Below are positions 48,880 through 58,984 of a DNA stretch of 64,000 nucleotides, piece by piece. This stretch comes from Prorocentrum cordatum (Eukaryota > Sar > Dinophyceae > Prorocentrales > Prorocentraceae), in assembly GCA_963575745.1 (NCBI GenBank), contig CAUYUJ010016061.1, positions 100,858-164,857 on the forward strand, read 5' to 3'. The notes beneath the pieces were generated by a model that saw nothing but the letters and a program-made list of their open reading frames with translations, had not been told where the DNA came from and did not search any database. A program made the translations under genes and the position numbers. The first letter of the stretch is position 1, and each line of letters begins with the position of its first letter.

Positions 48880-50390
48880 GACCCTGCCATTGGGGCCTTG
48901 GGTGGAGCTCCCCATGGGGCAACGAGCCGTGCGAGGGGTGCGCCGACATGCATATGCGGTGGGCGGGGCGGCGCATGTGGACCCTGCCAGTGGGGCCTTG
49001 GGTGGAGCTCCCGATGGGGCCACGAACCGTGTGAGGGGTGTGCCGAAATGCACGTGCGGTGGGCGGGGGTCAGCACGTGTTACTGTCAGTGGGGCGTTTG
49101 GTGGAGCTCCCTGTGGGGCCACGAACCGTGTGAACGGTGTACCGACATGCAAATGCGGCGGGCGTGGAGCCCGCACGTGGACCCTGTCATTGGGGCATTC
49201 GGTGGAGCTCCCTATGGGGCGACGAAGCGTGTGAGGGGTGTGCATGCGGTGCGGGGGGTGGGGTGGGGCGTGTGTGTGTGTGGGGGTGGGGGGGGGGGGG
49301 GGGGAATTGCATGCGAACCTTGCCACTCGGGCCTTGGATGGAGCCCCCTAAGGGGCCAGGGGCCACGAACCGTGTGAGGGGTGTGCCGAAATGCACATGC
49401 GGTGGGCGGGGAGCCGCCTGTGGACCGCCTGAGGGGTGTGCCGAAATGAACGCGTGGTGGGCGGGACCCCGCATGCGAACTGTGCCACTCGGGCCTTGGG
49501 TGGAGCTCCCTAAGGGGCCACGAACCGTGCGAGGGGTGTGCCGAAATGGACGCGCGGTGGGCGAGACCCCGCATGCGAACCGTGCCACTGGAGCCTTGGG
49601 TGGAACTCCCTATGGGGCCGCGAACCGTGTGAGGGGTTTGCCGAAATGGACGCGCGGTGGGCGAGACCCCGCGTGCGAACTGTGCCACTGGGGCCTTGGG
49701 TGGAGCTCCCTATGGGGCCACGAACCGTGTGAGGGGCGTGCTGAAATGGGCGCGCGGCGGGCGAGACCCCGCATGCGAACCGCGTCACTGGGGCCTTGGG
49801 TGGAGCCCCATATGGGGCCACGAACCGTGTGAGGGGTGTGCCCGAATGGACGCGCGGTGGGCGAGACCCCGCATGCGAACCGTGCCACTGGGGCCTTGGG
49901 TGGAGCTCCATATGAGGCCACGAACCGTGTGAGGGGTGCGCCGAAATGGACGCGCGGTGGGCGAGACCACGCATGCGAATTTTGCCACTGGGGCCCTGGG
50001 TGGAGCTCCGTATGGGGCCACGAACCGTGGGAGGGGCGTGCCGAAACTGACGCGCGGTGGGCGAGACCCCGCATGCGAACTTTTCCACTGGGGCCCTGGG
50101 TGGAGCTCCCTATGGGGCCACGAATCGCGTGAGGGGTGTGCCGAAATGGACGCGCGGTGGGCGAGACCCCGCATGCGAACCGTGCCACTGGGGCCTTGGG
50201 TGGAGCCCCCTAAGGGGCCACGAACCGTGTGAGGGGTGTGCCGAAATGGACGCGCGGTGGGCGAAACACCGCATGCGAACTGTGCCACTGGGGCCTTGGG
50301 TGGCACCCCTGTGGGGCCACAAACCGTGTGAGGGGTGTGCCGAAATGAACGCGCGGTGGGCGAGACCCCGCATGCGAACTTTGCCATGCT
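48880..50390. repeat. satellite array, 100-bp monomer, about 15 copies
   Basis: Landmarks such as GTGAGGGGTGTG, GGCCTTGGGTGGAGC and ATGGGGCCACGAACC recur every 100 bases (for example 49629, 49729, 49829). Monomers are well conserved in the centre (49500-50300) and more divergent at the left end. A poly-G run (49285-49300) and a duplicated or shortened monomer interrupt the left third. As 100 is not a multiple of 3, each monomer is read in a different frame, yet frames stay open on both strands. Confidence 0.92.
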
Positions 50391-50579
50391 TTCCGCGAAA
50401 AAGGAGCCCTCCAAGCCCCAGGGCCACTTGGGGAACCCTAAGGTGCGCCGCGGGGACACGGAGGGGTTGCGTTTTCTAGCTTGCGCGGTTTACAAGGGTA
50501 ATGGGTCCGGCGTCTTGAATCCTGGACCCGCCAAGGATTTTAGCGTTCTCGCGTCTTCGGACTCTTCGAGGCCTGTGAC

Positions 50580-51110
50580 GGCCCAAGCAGCCTCCCAAAT
50601 GCCCCAAAACGGCCCAAGAAGCCCCCAAGAGAGCTCCCAGACCGCCCAAGAGGGCCCCAAAACGACCCAAACAGGCCCCCAAGACGGTCCAAGAAGCCCC
50701 CAAGACGGCCCAAGAGGACCCCAAGAGAGCCCCAAGGCGGCCGCGAAAGGCCCCGAAGACGGCTACCGAAGGGGCCAAACGGCGCACGAGAGCCCCAAGA
50801 CGGCCCAAGACGCCCCCATGAGGCCCCAAGAGGTCCACAGAGGCCTCCAAGAGGCCCCGAAAAGCCCCCAAGATGCTTCCAAGAGGCCCCCAAGAGGCTC
50901 CCTAGAGGCCCCACAACGACTGGACTGTACGTGCTCTGGCGTGCACATTGCGTCGCCTCGTGCCTCTTCAGGGTTTGCGCATCGCAAGACCGTCCCAAGA
51001 CGGCCCCAGGTGCGCCATAAGGGCCCCCAGCAAGCCCCTCAGCATCCCCACAGACGCCCAGAGGGAGCGTCCGAAAGGCCCACCAGAGGCCCTGAGGAGT
51101 CACGCAACGA
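50580..51110. repeat. degenerate CCCAAGAGGCC repeat block
   Basis: Fourth block of the family, same orientation as the two before it. Units such as GGCCCAAGAAGCCCCCAAGA follow without strict periodicity. An unrelated stretch with TGGACTGTACGTGCTCTGGC interrupts it at 50920-50990. Confidence 0.65.
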
Positions 51111-51267
51111 CTGGCATGCACGTGTTCCACACTTGCGCCAAGACACATCGATTGCAATCTCCGCATGTGCGATCCAGAGATCCAGCTGACTCGCAACAAC
51201 ATGACGCAATCCTTTTCCCACATCACTTCCTGGCAAGGACACGATAAGTGGCCGCCACGACAGCTTC

Positions 51268-51491
51268 GCCATCGAAGAAGCTCAAGCAAGCGGCGACAGC
51301 TCCATCCTCGACGCGGTGAAACATCTGCTGCGGGGGCATTCCAGGACATGCAATCCCGAAACGCGCGCGGGCAATCGGAGGCCATCGAAGAAGCTCAAGC
51401 AAGCGGCGACAACTCAATCGACGCGGTGAAACATCTGCTGCGGGGGCATTCCAGGACATGCAATCCCGAAGCGCGCGCGGGCAATCGGAGG
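51268..51491. repeat. tandem duplication, 113-bp unit
   Basis: GCCATCGAAGAAGCTCAAGC starts at 51268 and again at 51381. The two units are nearly identical over their length, apart from a 3-base deletion (CTCCATCCTCGAC against CTCAATCGAC) and two or three substitutions. It lies just beyond the C-terminus of the helicase gene. Confidence 0.88.
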
Positions 51492-51549
51492 CTCGGTAGT
51501 TTCGACCAGACGCAACGACAATGCAGGAAACGGGGACATGCAGGAGTCA

Positions 51550-51841
51550 CTACTGCTTGCCTCTACACTTCGTGCACAGGACGCCTCTCTTGCCACGCTG
51601 TGACGAGTTCAGAGCGTTTCGCAGAATATCGGCGTCGCACTTCTCGCACTTCAGCATCGACTCACGGCGGCAGTCTGCGCACCTCCATTGCGGCATCCTC
51701 CTGACTGAATATTTCTCCATCTTTGGTCGCGGCGTCTCGCCGCATTCTGAACAATTCGGGAACTTACACAGGTCGCAGTAGTACGCGTGCCCGTTCTTCA
51801 AGCGAGCGGCTGGCCTCCTTCCGCATCCCCCCCCCCCCCCC
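51550..51841 (-). pseudogene. C-terminal zinc-ribbon tail of the helicase gene
   Basis: Reads HAYYCDLCKFPNCSECGE, then WRCADCR, CEKC and LCTKC before TAG at 51550. Several CxxC pairs indicate one or more zinc ribbons. I recall similar CxxCKFPxCxxCG tails downstream of PIF1-like helicase domains in dinoflagellate proteins. The frame differs from the preceding segment by one base, exactly at a run of 15 C (51827-51841), a likely slippage or sequencing site. Confidence 0.5.
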
Positions 51842-52248
51842 ACAGAGGGGCATCATCTTCTGGTCGACGCACGCCGTGCAAACCAAGTCTTTCAAGCTGC
51901 GGTGCTTCTTGAACGCCGTCTCATCGAACTGCTCCTTTGGCTTCTGCACCGCGCGCTGTGAGCACTCGAAGAGGCGGGTCTCCAACGCCACGTTGAAATG
52001 GAGCCGCTCTGGATTGCAGCCGACGCAGACGGCGCGGTGAAGCTCGCCCTGCGCCTTCAGGTCGCTCACTTCCCCAAGCCTGAAATGAGTCAACTTCTTC
52101 CGCTGCCCGCGCCGGAAGCACTCGAGGACGTCCGCCCCTCGCGACGTGAAAGAAGCTGACTTGGCGGTCGCCGCGGTTGCGGCAGGTTCTCCCGCCCGCT
52201 TCTGCGCGCACAGGGCGCGCCTCCTCCATGCGCCTTGGCTCAGCACGG
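51842..52248 (-). pseudogene. Cys-containing middle region of the helicase gene
   Basis: Protein-like in the frame ending at the C-run: SQGAWRRRALCAQKRAGE, then ECFRRGQRKKLTHFRLGEV, RAVCVGCNPERLHFNVALE, LFECSQRA and LVCTACVDQKMMPLCGG. Paired Cys recall the zinc-ribbon repeats C-terminal to the helicase. It joins the helicase frame (ending 52249) by another frame change near 52250-52350, which could be an intron or an indel. Confidence 0.42.
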
Positions 52249-54330
52249 CTACGGCGTGCTCCATAGGATCGCCCGTGCTCGTGCCACTTCCTGAGAAGTT
52301 GCTCGGTTTCTCCCGTCGGCGGCAGTCGCCGCGCTGGAACGTGGCGCCCACAAATTTCTTCGACGACCTGGAAGCCGCTTCCTTCTCTGCCTTGGCCCAG
52401 GCGGTTTCGCCTGTTCCGTCGTCGTCTCCCCAGCTGCGAGGGAGCGCAGAAGCCGCGGGCCAGTCTGATGCCCCTGGCGGAAAAGCATGGGCGAGAAGGG
52501 CCGCGTGATGATCAGGTCATCTGCTCTCCTGGTGCGGCTGATGGCCACGTAGCCAGTGGGGGCCATGGACGAACGGGGCGTCGCCCGCGCGTCCAGGAGG
52601 TCGATGATGGCCCGCGGAAGAGCGCCGCCGGTGACGCAGTGGGCCGCGGCGGCGAAGCGCGGGGCGAGCGGGGACCCCGCGCGCTTCACCATGGCCTTGA
52701 AGCTGGGACTGCGATCCCAGGACACTTCCTTCAACTTCACCGGGAAAACACCAGCGGGCTGATTGCCGACGCGGGGGGCCGCGCTTCCTGGAATTCTCAC
52801 CATGATCGCATCGGGCACGTGCTGCAGGACCAGCACCGGCTCGGACCTCTGCTCGTTCACCAGCTTGGAGTCGTCGGGGTGGAGGGCCCAGCCAGTCACG
52901 GTCCCCCAGGAATGATTGCATGCCCCCGCCTCCGCATTCTCCGTGGTCGCGAAGCGCGCGCGCATCCCTTCGAAGATCGGTAGCACGCCCGGAACTCCGC
53001 CAGTCTTGTTATCTGGGTGCACGAGCCAGTTCTGCCTGGCGTGGGCGAGCGACTCCTTCGACCTGCATGCGTCGCCCCGAGCGAGGGGGGCGTCGCGCGC
53101 CACCACCCGCAGGAGCTGCTTCCCAGCATTTGCTGCCGCATTCGCCGCTCGCAGAGTCAAAATTCTGCTCTTCGGGGCGTTGTAGGGGTGCACGAACAGC
53201 GCGTCGGCGAACGCCGTGCTCACCTCCCGCTGTCTGGCATCGCTCTGAGAGGCAACGCGGCAGCGCCGACGCCGTTCCGCGCTGCAGTCGGCGCACTCAA
53301 GAGATCACATGTCCTGCCAGGGCCGACCCTCTCCGAACATCCGCGGCCACTCAGCTGACCAGAGCGCGCGGCACTTCGCGTGGCCACAGACGAAGTGCCC
53401 CTTGGAGGCCTCGGCGCTGCCGGGAGCTGCAGGCATCCAGGAGCCGGGCACGTCCGCGGGGAAGCCGCGGACAAAGTCGCACATCCTGCCCGACAGATTT
53501 CCCGCGCACGCTTCCGCGAGGAAGCTCCTCCACCGCGGGTCTGAGCAGCGGTGCGACTGACTGAGAGCAAAGCGGTGCGTCGCCGAGTGCGGCAAGCCCT
53601 CTGCCCAGAACATCTCGAGCACGCGGCCGACGTTGGCGGGCCGCTTCAGGAGAGGATTGGCAGCAATACTGAGAGTCCTCACGGGCGGTATCTGCCACAG
53701 ATCTCCGAGAAGTAACAGGTTCTGCCCGCCGAACATGGCGAACTGTTTCGGGGCGCGTGCGCCTACGGCCCACGGGTTCCCCGTGTCCCTCGTCGAGTCC
53801 TTCGCCTGCCTGTGCGCGGCGTCCAGAAGCTCCACCGACACATTTTCCACCTCGTCGATGATGAGCCAGCGCATGTGCTGGATCTTCGCGCGCAGCAAAT
53901 TCTCCGACAGCTCAGGGTCCTTCTTCCCGCCTGAGTGGACCCCCGTGATGAGCTCGATTCCGAGCTTGCTGAAGTTGTGGATGGTTCGCCCACCGATATT
54001 GCTCGCCATGGAATTCATCGGGGCGGTCTTCATGAAGGGCACCTCGTGGTCCCACCCCATGCACATGGGGAACGACCCCGCGTCCTCGTCGCACAACCAC
54101 CGGATGACCTCAGACTTCCCCGATCCCGGTAGACCGAGAACGAACAGCCGAGAGCATGGCGAACCGCGCGGCAGGTCTTGCTCTTTCGCCTCTTGGACGC
54201 ACCTGTCGGCGACGGCGTTCAAGATGCTCATCTGCTGCGGGTCGGGGGTCATCTCCTGCGTCTGGAGCCCTTCAGCGGAACAGGGAGAAGCATAGGCCGG
54301 CCTGGCTGCACAAACCATCCATGCGCACAT
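52249..54330 (-). pseudogene. PIF1-like DNA helicase with in-frame TGA
   Basis: A superfamily 1B helicase of the PIF1 type, which unwinds DNA 5' to 3'. Walker A LGLPGSGKSEV lies at about 54105-54140, Walker B LIIDEVEN at about 53841-53865, and motif III GDLWQIPPV at about 53680-53715. TGA at 53305-53307 interrupts the frame after PWQDM; beyond it the same frame continues with SLECADCSAERRRRC, FVHPYNAPKSRIL, IFEGMRARF, VRIPG, AIIDLLD and YVAISRTRRADDLIITRPFS, the PIF1 C-terminal motifs. The usual HxxQG reads HCVTG, so a conserved Gln is missing. The protein-like part begins near MTPDPQQMSILNAVADRC (about 54250); the upstream end is unclear. No Rep domain is seen, so I do not call a Helitron. 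Confidence 0.75.
53305..53307 (-). other. single in-frame stop (TGA) in the helicase
   Basis: Reading frame is the same on both sides: 55269, 53307 and 53223 are in phase. Homology to PIF1 helicases runs through it. Confidence 0.8.
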
Positions 54331-54394
54331 TTGCTTCACACCCCTTGCTGCTACGCGCTGCAAGCACCGTGCCACCTGCCTGAAATGCTCAGGT

Positions 54395-54785
54395 GTGTGT
54401 ATGTATGTGTATATATGTGTATATATATATATATATACACACGAATGTACGTGCACACGCGCACATAAATCTCCCACGGTACTCGTGGCTCGACGGAGGC
54501 ATTCAAAGCGGCCCGTGCGAAGTCCCAGCAAGTGCATCGACAAGATCCATCCACCTGTCCCGACATAGTTCGACCTACTCCGCACGCAGATCATGACGCG
54601 ACGCATAAAAGGCTCTGTGCAATCTCTGTAGGGGACATGCCGGCTCGGATGTCTATATTTACATATGTATGTATATACGTGTGCGTATACACAAATGTAC
54701 ATGTACGTGCACGCGACAATCTTCCACGGCGCTCTTGGTTCGACGGAGGCATTGAAAGCGGCCCGTGCGAAGTCCCACCAGGAGG
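54395..54785. repeat. two direct copies of a segment of about 125 bp with AT-rich head
   Basis: Copy one ends at about 54530 and copy two at about 54780. Each has a TATGTGTATATA-like head, then CACGAATGTACGTGC or CACAAATGTACATG, then a conserved block GACGGAGGCATT(C/G)AAAGCGG followed by CCGTGCGAAGTCCCA. They lie upstream of the helicase motifs on the minus strand and could be intronic duplications. Confidence 0.65.
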
Positions 54786-54789
54786 CGCG

Positions 54790-55150
54790 ATGGGACCGAT
54801 CAGGAGGGGGGCGGAAGGGAGGTCCAAGAAACCATGTGTCCCAGTGGCGTCCTCGGTGCTGTTGACGTCCTCGAACAGGCCCTCGCCCTTGAGGATGCCC
54901 TCGCCGTCCGTGACCTGCCCCTCCGTGCTCTTCGCGTCCTCGAACAAGCCCCCGTTCTCGAAAACACCGTCGCCCTCGGTCACCTGCCCCTCGGTGCTGT
55001 TCGCGCCCTCGAACAGGCCCTCGTCCTCGATGCCGCCAGTGCCCTCGGTCCTGCAGGACGGCCCAGGGCCAAACAGTAATGAAGACTCTGGCAACGTGGC
55101 GTAGTCCAAGACGGGCGGGAGCACTGGCTGGAACGCGTCTGGCACGTCTA
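54790..55150 (-). CDS. possible exon with 23-aa tandem repeats
   Basis: In the minus-strand frame open from about 55172, three 69-bp repeats (phased at 55007, 54938 and 54869) encode 23-residue units with the pattern GLFE-(G/D)-(A/V)-(N/K)-STEGQVT. A period divisible by 3 and conserved residues suggest real coding sequence. Upstream residues (DVVHHVLDVPDAFQPVLPPV) also look protein-like. In another frame just above (55235-55180) an ATG starts GKGLLVVVVVRSAIVVVIVL, a membrane-anchor-like stretch. Whether these belong to the helicase gene or to a separate one is unclear. Confidence 0.3.
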
Positions 55151-55714
55151 AGACGTGGTGGACGACGTCCAATTGCAGCCTCGAAGATTAAGACGATTAC
55201 AACGACAATGGCGGAGCGGACGACGACGACGACGAGAAGGCCTTTCCCCATCTTGTCCCACACGGACAATCAGGAGGCCCGCGGCCGCGGCCAGCAAGGA
55301 GGCCCACAGCCGCAAGCGAAGGGCGGGGAGAGCCATCGGCGCCGTGAGGCTGAGCCGGATGAGGGATAAAAGCGGGGAGGCTGAAATGTAGGAGGGGCAA
55401 CGGAGCGGGATGTAGCTGGTGGGAGGGATGGCCGAGAGCTGAGGCGCGGCCTCCAAAATGCTCTCGAGCCGGCCGCTGCGATGCGAAGAAGGGTGACGGG
55501 GAAAGGGAATATTGAGAAGGAATTGGGAAAAAGGACAGGGCATTGGGAGAGGGAGTGAAAAGACGGAATGGGGTAAGAGAGTGCGGCGATGGAGTTTTTT
55601 TGACCCCGGGGGCAGGCCATCACAATCTATAGCGTTCAGCAAGCGTGGCGGGTAAAACTTTTCCGCCTGTGCACTTGCACCCGCAAGCGGGCCTCGCATC
55701 GTAAGAGGGGCCAG

Positions 55715-55790
55715 AGGAGGAGGGGGAGGAGGAGGAGGAGGAGGAGGAGGAGGAGGAGGAGGAGGAGGAGGAGGAGGAGGGGGAAGGGAG
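55715..55790. repeat. (GGA)n microsatellite
   Basis: About 20 GGA triplets with a G-rich border on each side. Confidence 0.9.
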
Positions 55791-55904
55791 AGGCGAGAGA
55801 ATCCACTCAAACGAAACGTCGAGGGATTTCTGGTATTTCTGGTATTTCTGGTTGCGCGGCGCTCATGGTAGAACGGGTCCTTTGGCTGGCGGGCCCCAGG
55901 CGGG

Positions 55905-56060
55905 CCCCAGACTAAGTGGTAGAACGGGTCCCCAGACTGAGTGGTAGAACGGGTCCCCAGACTAAGTGGTAGAACGGGTCCCCAGACTAAGTGGTAGAAC
56001 GAGTCCCCGTGCCAAGTGGTAGAACGGGTCCCCAGACTAAGTGGTAGATCGGGTGCGTGT
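55905..56060. repeat. 25-bp tandem repeat
   Basis: AGTGGTAGAACGGGTCCCC plus AGACTA recurs every 25 bases (55915, 55940, 55965, 55990, 56015, about 56040). Degenerate AAGTGGTAGAA units continue to about 56135. Confidence 0.9.
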
Positions 56061-56123
56061 GGTAGTGGACCACTTGTAAGTGGTAGAAGGATTCCAAGGT
56101 AAGTGGTAGAACGGACCCTCGAA

Positions 56124-56278
56124 GTGATAGAACGGGGTATTTTTCACAGTTGCGACTCCGAGAGGGGAGGGGGGAGAAGGAGGAGGACGAGCGAAACAAA
56201 GTGATAGAACGGGGTATTTTTTACAGTAACGACTCCGAGAGGGGAGGGGGGAGAAGGAGGAGGACGAGCGAAAAGATG
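56124..56278. repeat. 77-bp tandem duplication
   Basis: GTGATAGAACGGGGTATTTT begins at 56124 and 56201; each unit ends in GGAGGACGAGCGAAA. It follows directly from the 25-bp array, whose unit shares the TAGAACGGG core. Confidence 0.85.
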
Positions 56279-56940
56279 AAGGAGGAGGCGACGGGCGCGC
56301 GACCTCAGTCAGTGCACAAAGTCTCAGGGAGTGCGGCGAGGGAGTGGGTAGAGGGAGGGGGGCGGAGATAGGGGGAGGGAGCAATGAAGGGCGCCAGGGA
56401 AGAGGAGCAACGAGAGCACATGGGAAAACGAGTAGAGAGGGATGGGGAGAGGGAATCGGAAAAGGGAGTGGGGAGCGTGAGTGGGAGAGGGAATAAGGAA
56501 AAGATGGGGAGCGATAGTTGGAGAGGGAACGGGATGAGGGAGAGGGCCCCGCCCCCCCTGCCCTCGCCGGAGCAAGACCTGGGAACAAGGATGCGGAGGG
56601 CCCCCGCCCTTGCCGCGGACGCGCGAACACTGCGGCCTACCGAATGGGCCAACGCCAATTTCTCCCTCAAGAACATGCGAGAGTGATCGCCTCCGCGCCA
56701 CCATCATCAACGAGCGCGCGGCTGCCAGCGGCCGCACCGTGACATCGGAACCAAAGAACGCAGAAGGGTCTTTTTGCCGACCCCGCGGACGCACGTACGT
56801 AGCCGAACCAGGAACCCCGAACCCCTGCCTTCTGAGAACGAGTGAGCGAAGAGGCCAAACTCAAGAACATCGGAGGGTACCATGACCCAGGATGCACACG
56901 AACATTCAACAAACACGATCAACATAAGGGTACCCTCCCC
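56279..56940. other. gene-free stretch, purine-rich
   Basis: GGGAGAGGGAAT-like quasi-repeats at 56340-56545, then mixed sequence. Open frames on both strands show no recognised product. Confidence 0.4.
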
Positions 56941-57520
56941 GAGAGCCTTTAAAAATCCTCTCAGAAGCCTCTCAGACACCTCTCCGAAACTTCTCAAAAG
57001 CCGCTCAACAGCTTTTCCAAAGCCTCCCGGGAGCCTTTTCGAAAGCCTTTCAGATGCCGCTCAGACGCAAGCCAAAGGCCTCTCAAAAGCAAGCCAAAAA
57101 CTTCTCAGAAGCTTGTCAAAAGCCTCTCAGGAGCCGTTCAACAGCTTTTCGAAAGCCTCTCAGAAGCCAGCCTCTGAACAGCTTTTCAAAAACCTTTCAA
57201 AAGCCTCTCAGAAGCCTTCCGACAGCCTCTCAGAAGCCTTTCAAACGCATTTCAAAACACTCAGAAGCATTTCAAAAGCGTCTCCGAAGCCTTTCAAAAG
57301 CTTCTCAGAAGCCTTTCAAAAGCCTCTCCGAAGCCTTTCACAAGCGTCTCAACAGCCTCTCAGGCGCCTTTCAAAAGCCTCTCAGGAGCCTTTTCACAAG
57401 TCTTTTCAATAAACACTTTTTAATATAAAAAAAAACTCTCTGAAGCCTTTCAAAAGCCTCAGGAGAAGCCTTTCTAAAGCATTTCAAACACCTGTTCAAA
57501 AACCTTTCCAAAGACCCCTG
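56941..57520. repeat. degenerate CCTTTCAAAAG/CCTCTCAGAAG array
   Basis: Units of 11-12 bases, CCTTTCAAAAG and CCTCTCAGAAG, alternate through about 580 bases with indels. A plus-strand frame across it reads as Ser/Lys/Pro/Leu repeats (LSKASQKP-like); as several frames behave alike, I treat it as repeat DNA, not a gene. Confidence 0.75.
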
Positions 57521-57639
57521 GGGGCCTCCTAGAGGCCTCCTAGGATATTGACCAGAACGGAGATCTGTGAAACCTCTGTGAAAGGGGCACCCCCTCATCA
57601 CTAACGCGCACCACACCAAACCACAACACGCACAAGCAA

Positions 57640-57735
57640 CGCGCGCGGGGACACCACGAAACACCACGACCACCACGAGAACCCACGATACACCACGGGG
57701 CACCACGGGACACCACGATGCACCACAGCACATCA
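57640..57735. repeat. CACCACGA minisatellite
   Basis: Degenerate ACACCACGA units; the same units return at 58225-58375 beyond the CA tract. Confidence 0.75.
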
Positions 57736-58225
57736 CATCACGCACACACACAGAGACACCAACACACAGAGACACACACACACAGACAGACACACACACA
57801 GACACACACACAGACACACACACAGACACACACACACACACACACACAGACACACACACACACAGACACACACACACACAGACACACACACAGACACACA
57901 GACACACACACGGACACACACACACACAGACACACACAGAGACACACACACCACACATACAGGCACACACAGACACACACAGACACACAGACACACACAC
58001 ACAGACACACACACACAGACACACACACACACACATACAGACACACACGCACACAGACACACACAGACACGCGCACACAGACACACACACACAGACACAC
58101 ACATACACAGACACACACACAGACACGCACACATATACACACACTGACACACACACACAGACACACACACACAAGCACACACACACAGACACACACACAC
58201 AAAGACACACACACACACCACCACC
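57736..58225. repeat. (CA)n-rich tract with regular AG interruptions
   Basis: About 490 bases of ACACACAGACAC-type sequence. Most GA interruptions are spaced 8-16 bases apart, so it is a compound of CA microsatellite and a short minisatellite. His/Thr or Cys/Val translations are artefacts. Confidence 0.93.
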
Positions 58226-58384
58226 ACCAAAACACATCACGCCTCACACACACCACACCACACCACACTACACCACGCACGCTCCACACGCACGGAGGCA
58301 CCACGAGACACCACGAGCACCACGAGACACCACGACGTACCACGAGACACCACGGGACACCACCACCAAACCGCACACACACAC

Positions 58385-58915
58385 CACCCTCGGAATCCCT
58401 GGGAATCGATCCCCAGGGATTCGAAAAGGATCCCGTGATCACCGCCAGAATCCCTGGGAATCGATTCCCCAAAGTGATCACAGGATCGTTTTTGAAAATC
58501 CCTGGGCATCGATTGATTCAAGATCCCGAATCAGACCGATTCACGATCTAGAGCGGACTGGTTCAAGATTCGGAAACGGACCGATTCACGATTTAAACCA
58601 GACAGATTCGAGAGGGCAAAACAGACCGATTCCCGATCTAAACTGGACCGATCCACGATCTAGAACGGACTGGTTCAAGATTCAGAAACGGACCGATTCA
58701 CGATTTTGAAACACACAGATTCAAGACGGCAAAACAGACCGATTCACGATCTAAACTGGACCGATTCGCGATCTAAAACGGACTGGTTCAAGATTCGGAA
58801 ACGGACCGATTCACGATTTAAAACAGACAGATTCAAGAGGGCAAAACAGACCGATTCACGATCTAAACTGGACCGATTCACGATCTAGAACGGACCGATC
58901 TCAAATCTGAACGGG
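58385..58915. repeat. tandem array with about 116-bp higher unit and 20-bp subunits
   Basis: GGACTGGTTCAAGATTC recurs at about 58556, 58665 and 58781. Within each unit ACGGACCGATTCACGATCTA-like 20-mers repeat with changes. The left end (58385-58510) holds a related pair of AATCCCTGGGAATCGAT units. Confidence 0.85.
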
Positions 58916-58984
58916 CGGGAGAACAATTCACAAATAATAAATTGCACCACCCCCTCAAAAGAAAAACGCCCTCAACCCCCCCCC

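Noticed and set aside
49137-50459. Several 190-230-codon frames in the 100-bp satellite
   Set aside because: Each is the same monomer read in rotating frames; treated as satellite, with the openness noted as a finding.
51550-55269. Helitron transposon
   Set aside because: Only the PIF1-type helicase is present; no HUH Rep motif, no CTRR end and no TC 5' terminus were found.
56882-57428. Ser/Lys-rich 176-codon protein
   Set aside because: It is the degenerate CTTTCAAAAG array in translation; another frame gives an equally long product.
57718-58551. 277-codon His/Thr frame and the opposing Cys/Val frames over the CA tract
   Set aside because: Translation of a CA dinucleotide repeat.
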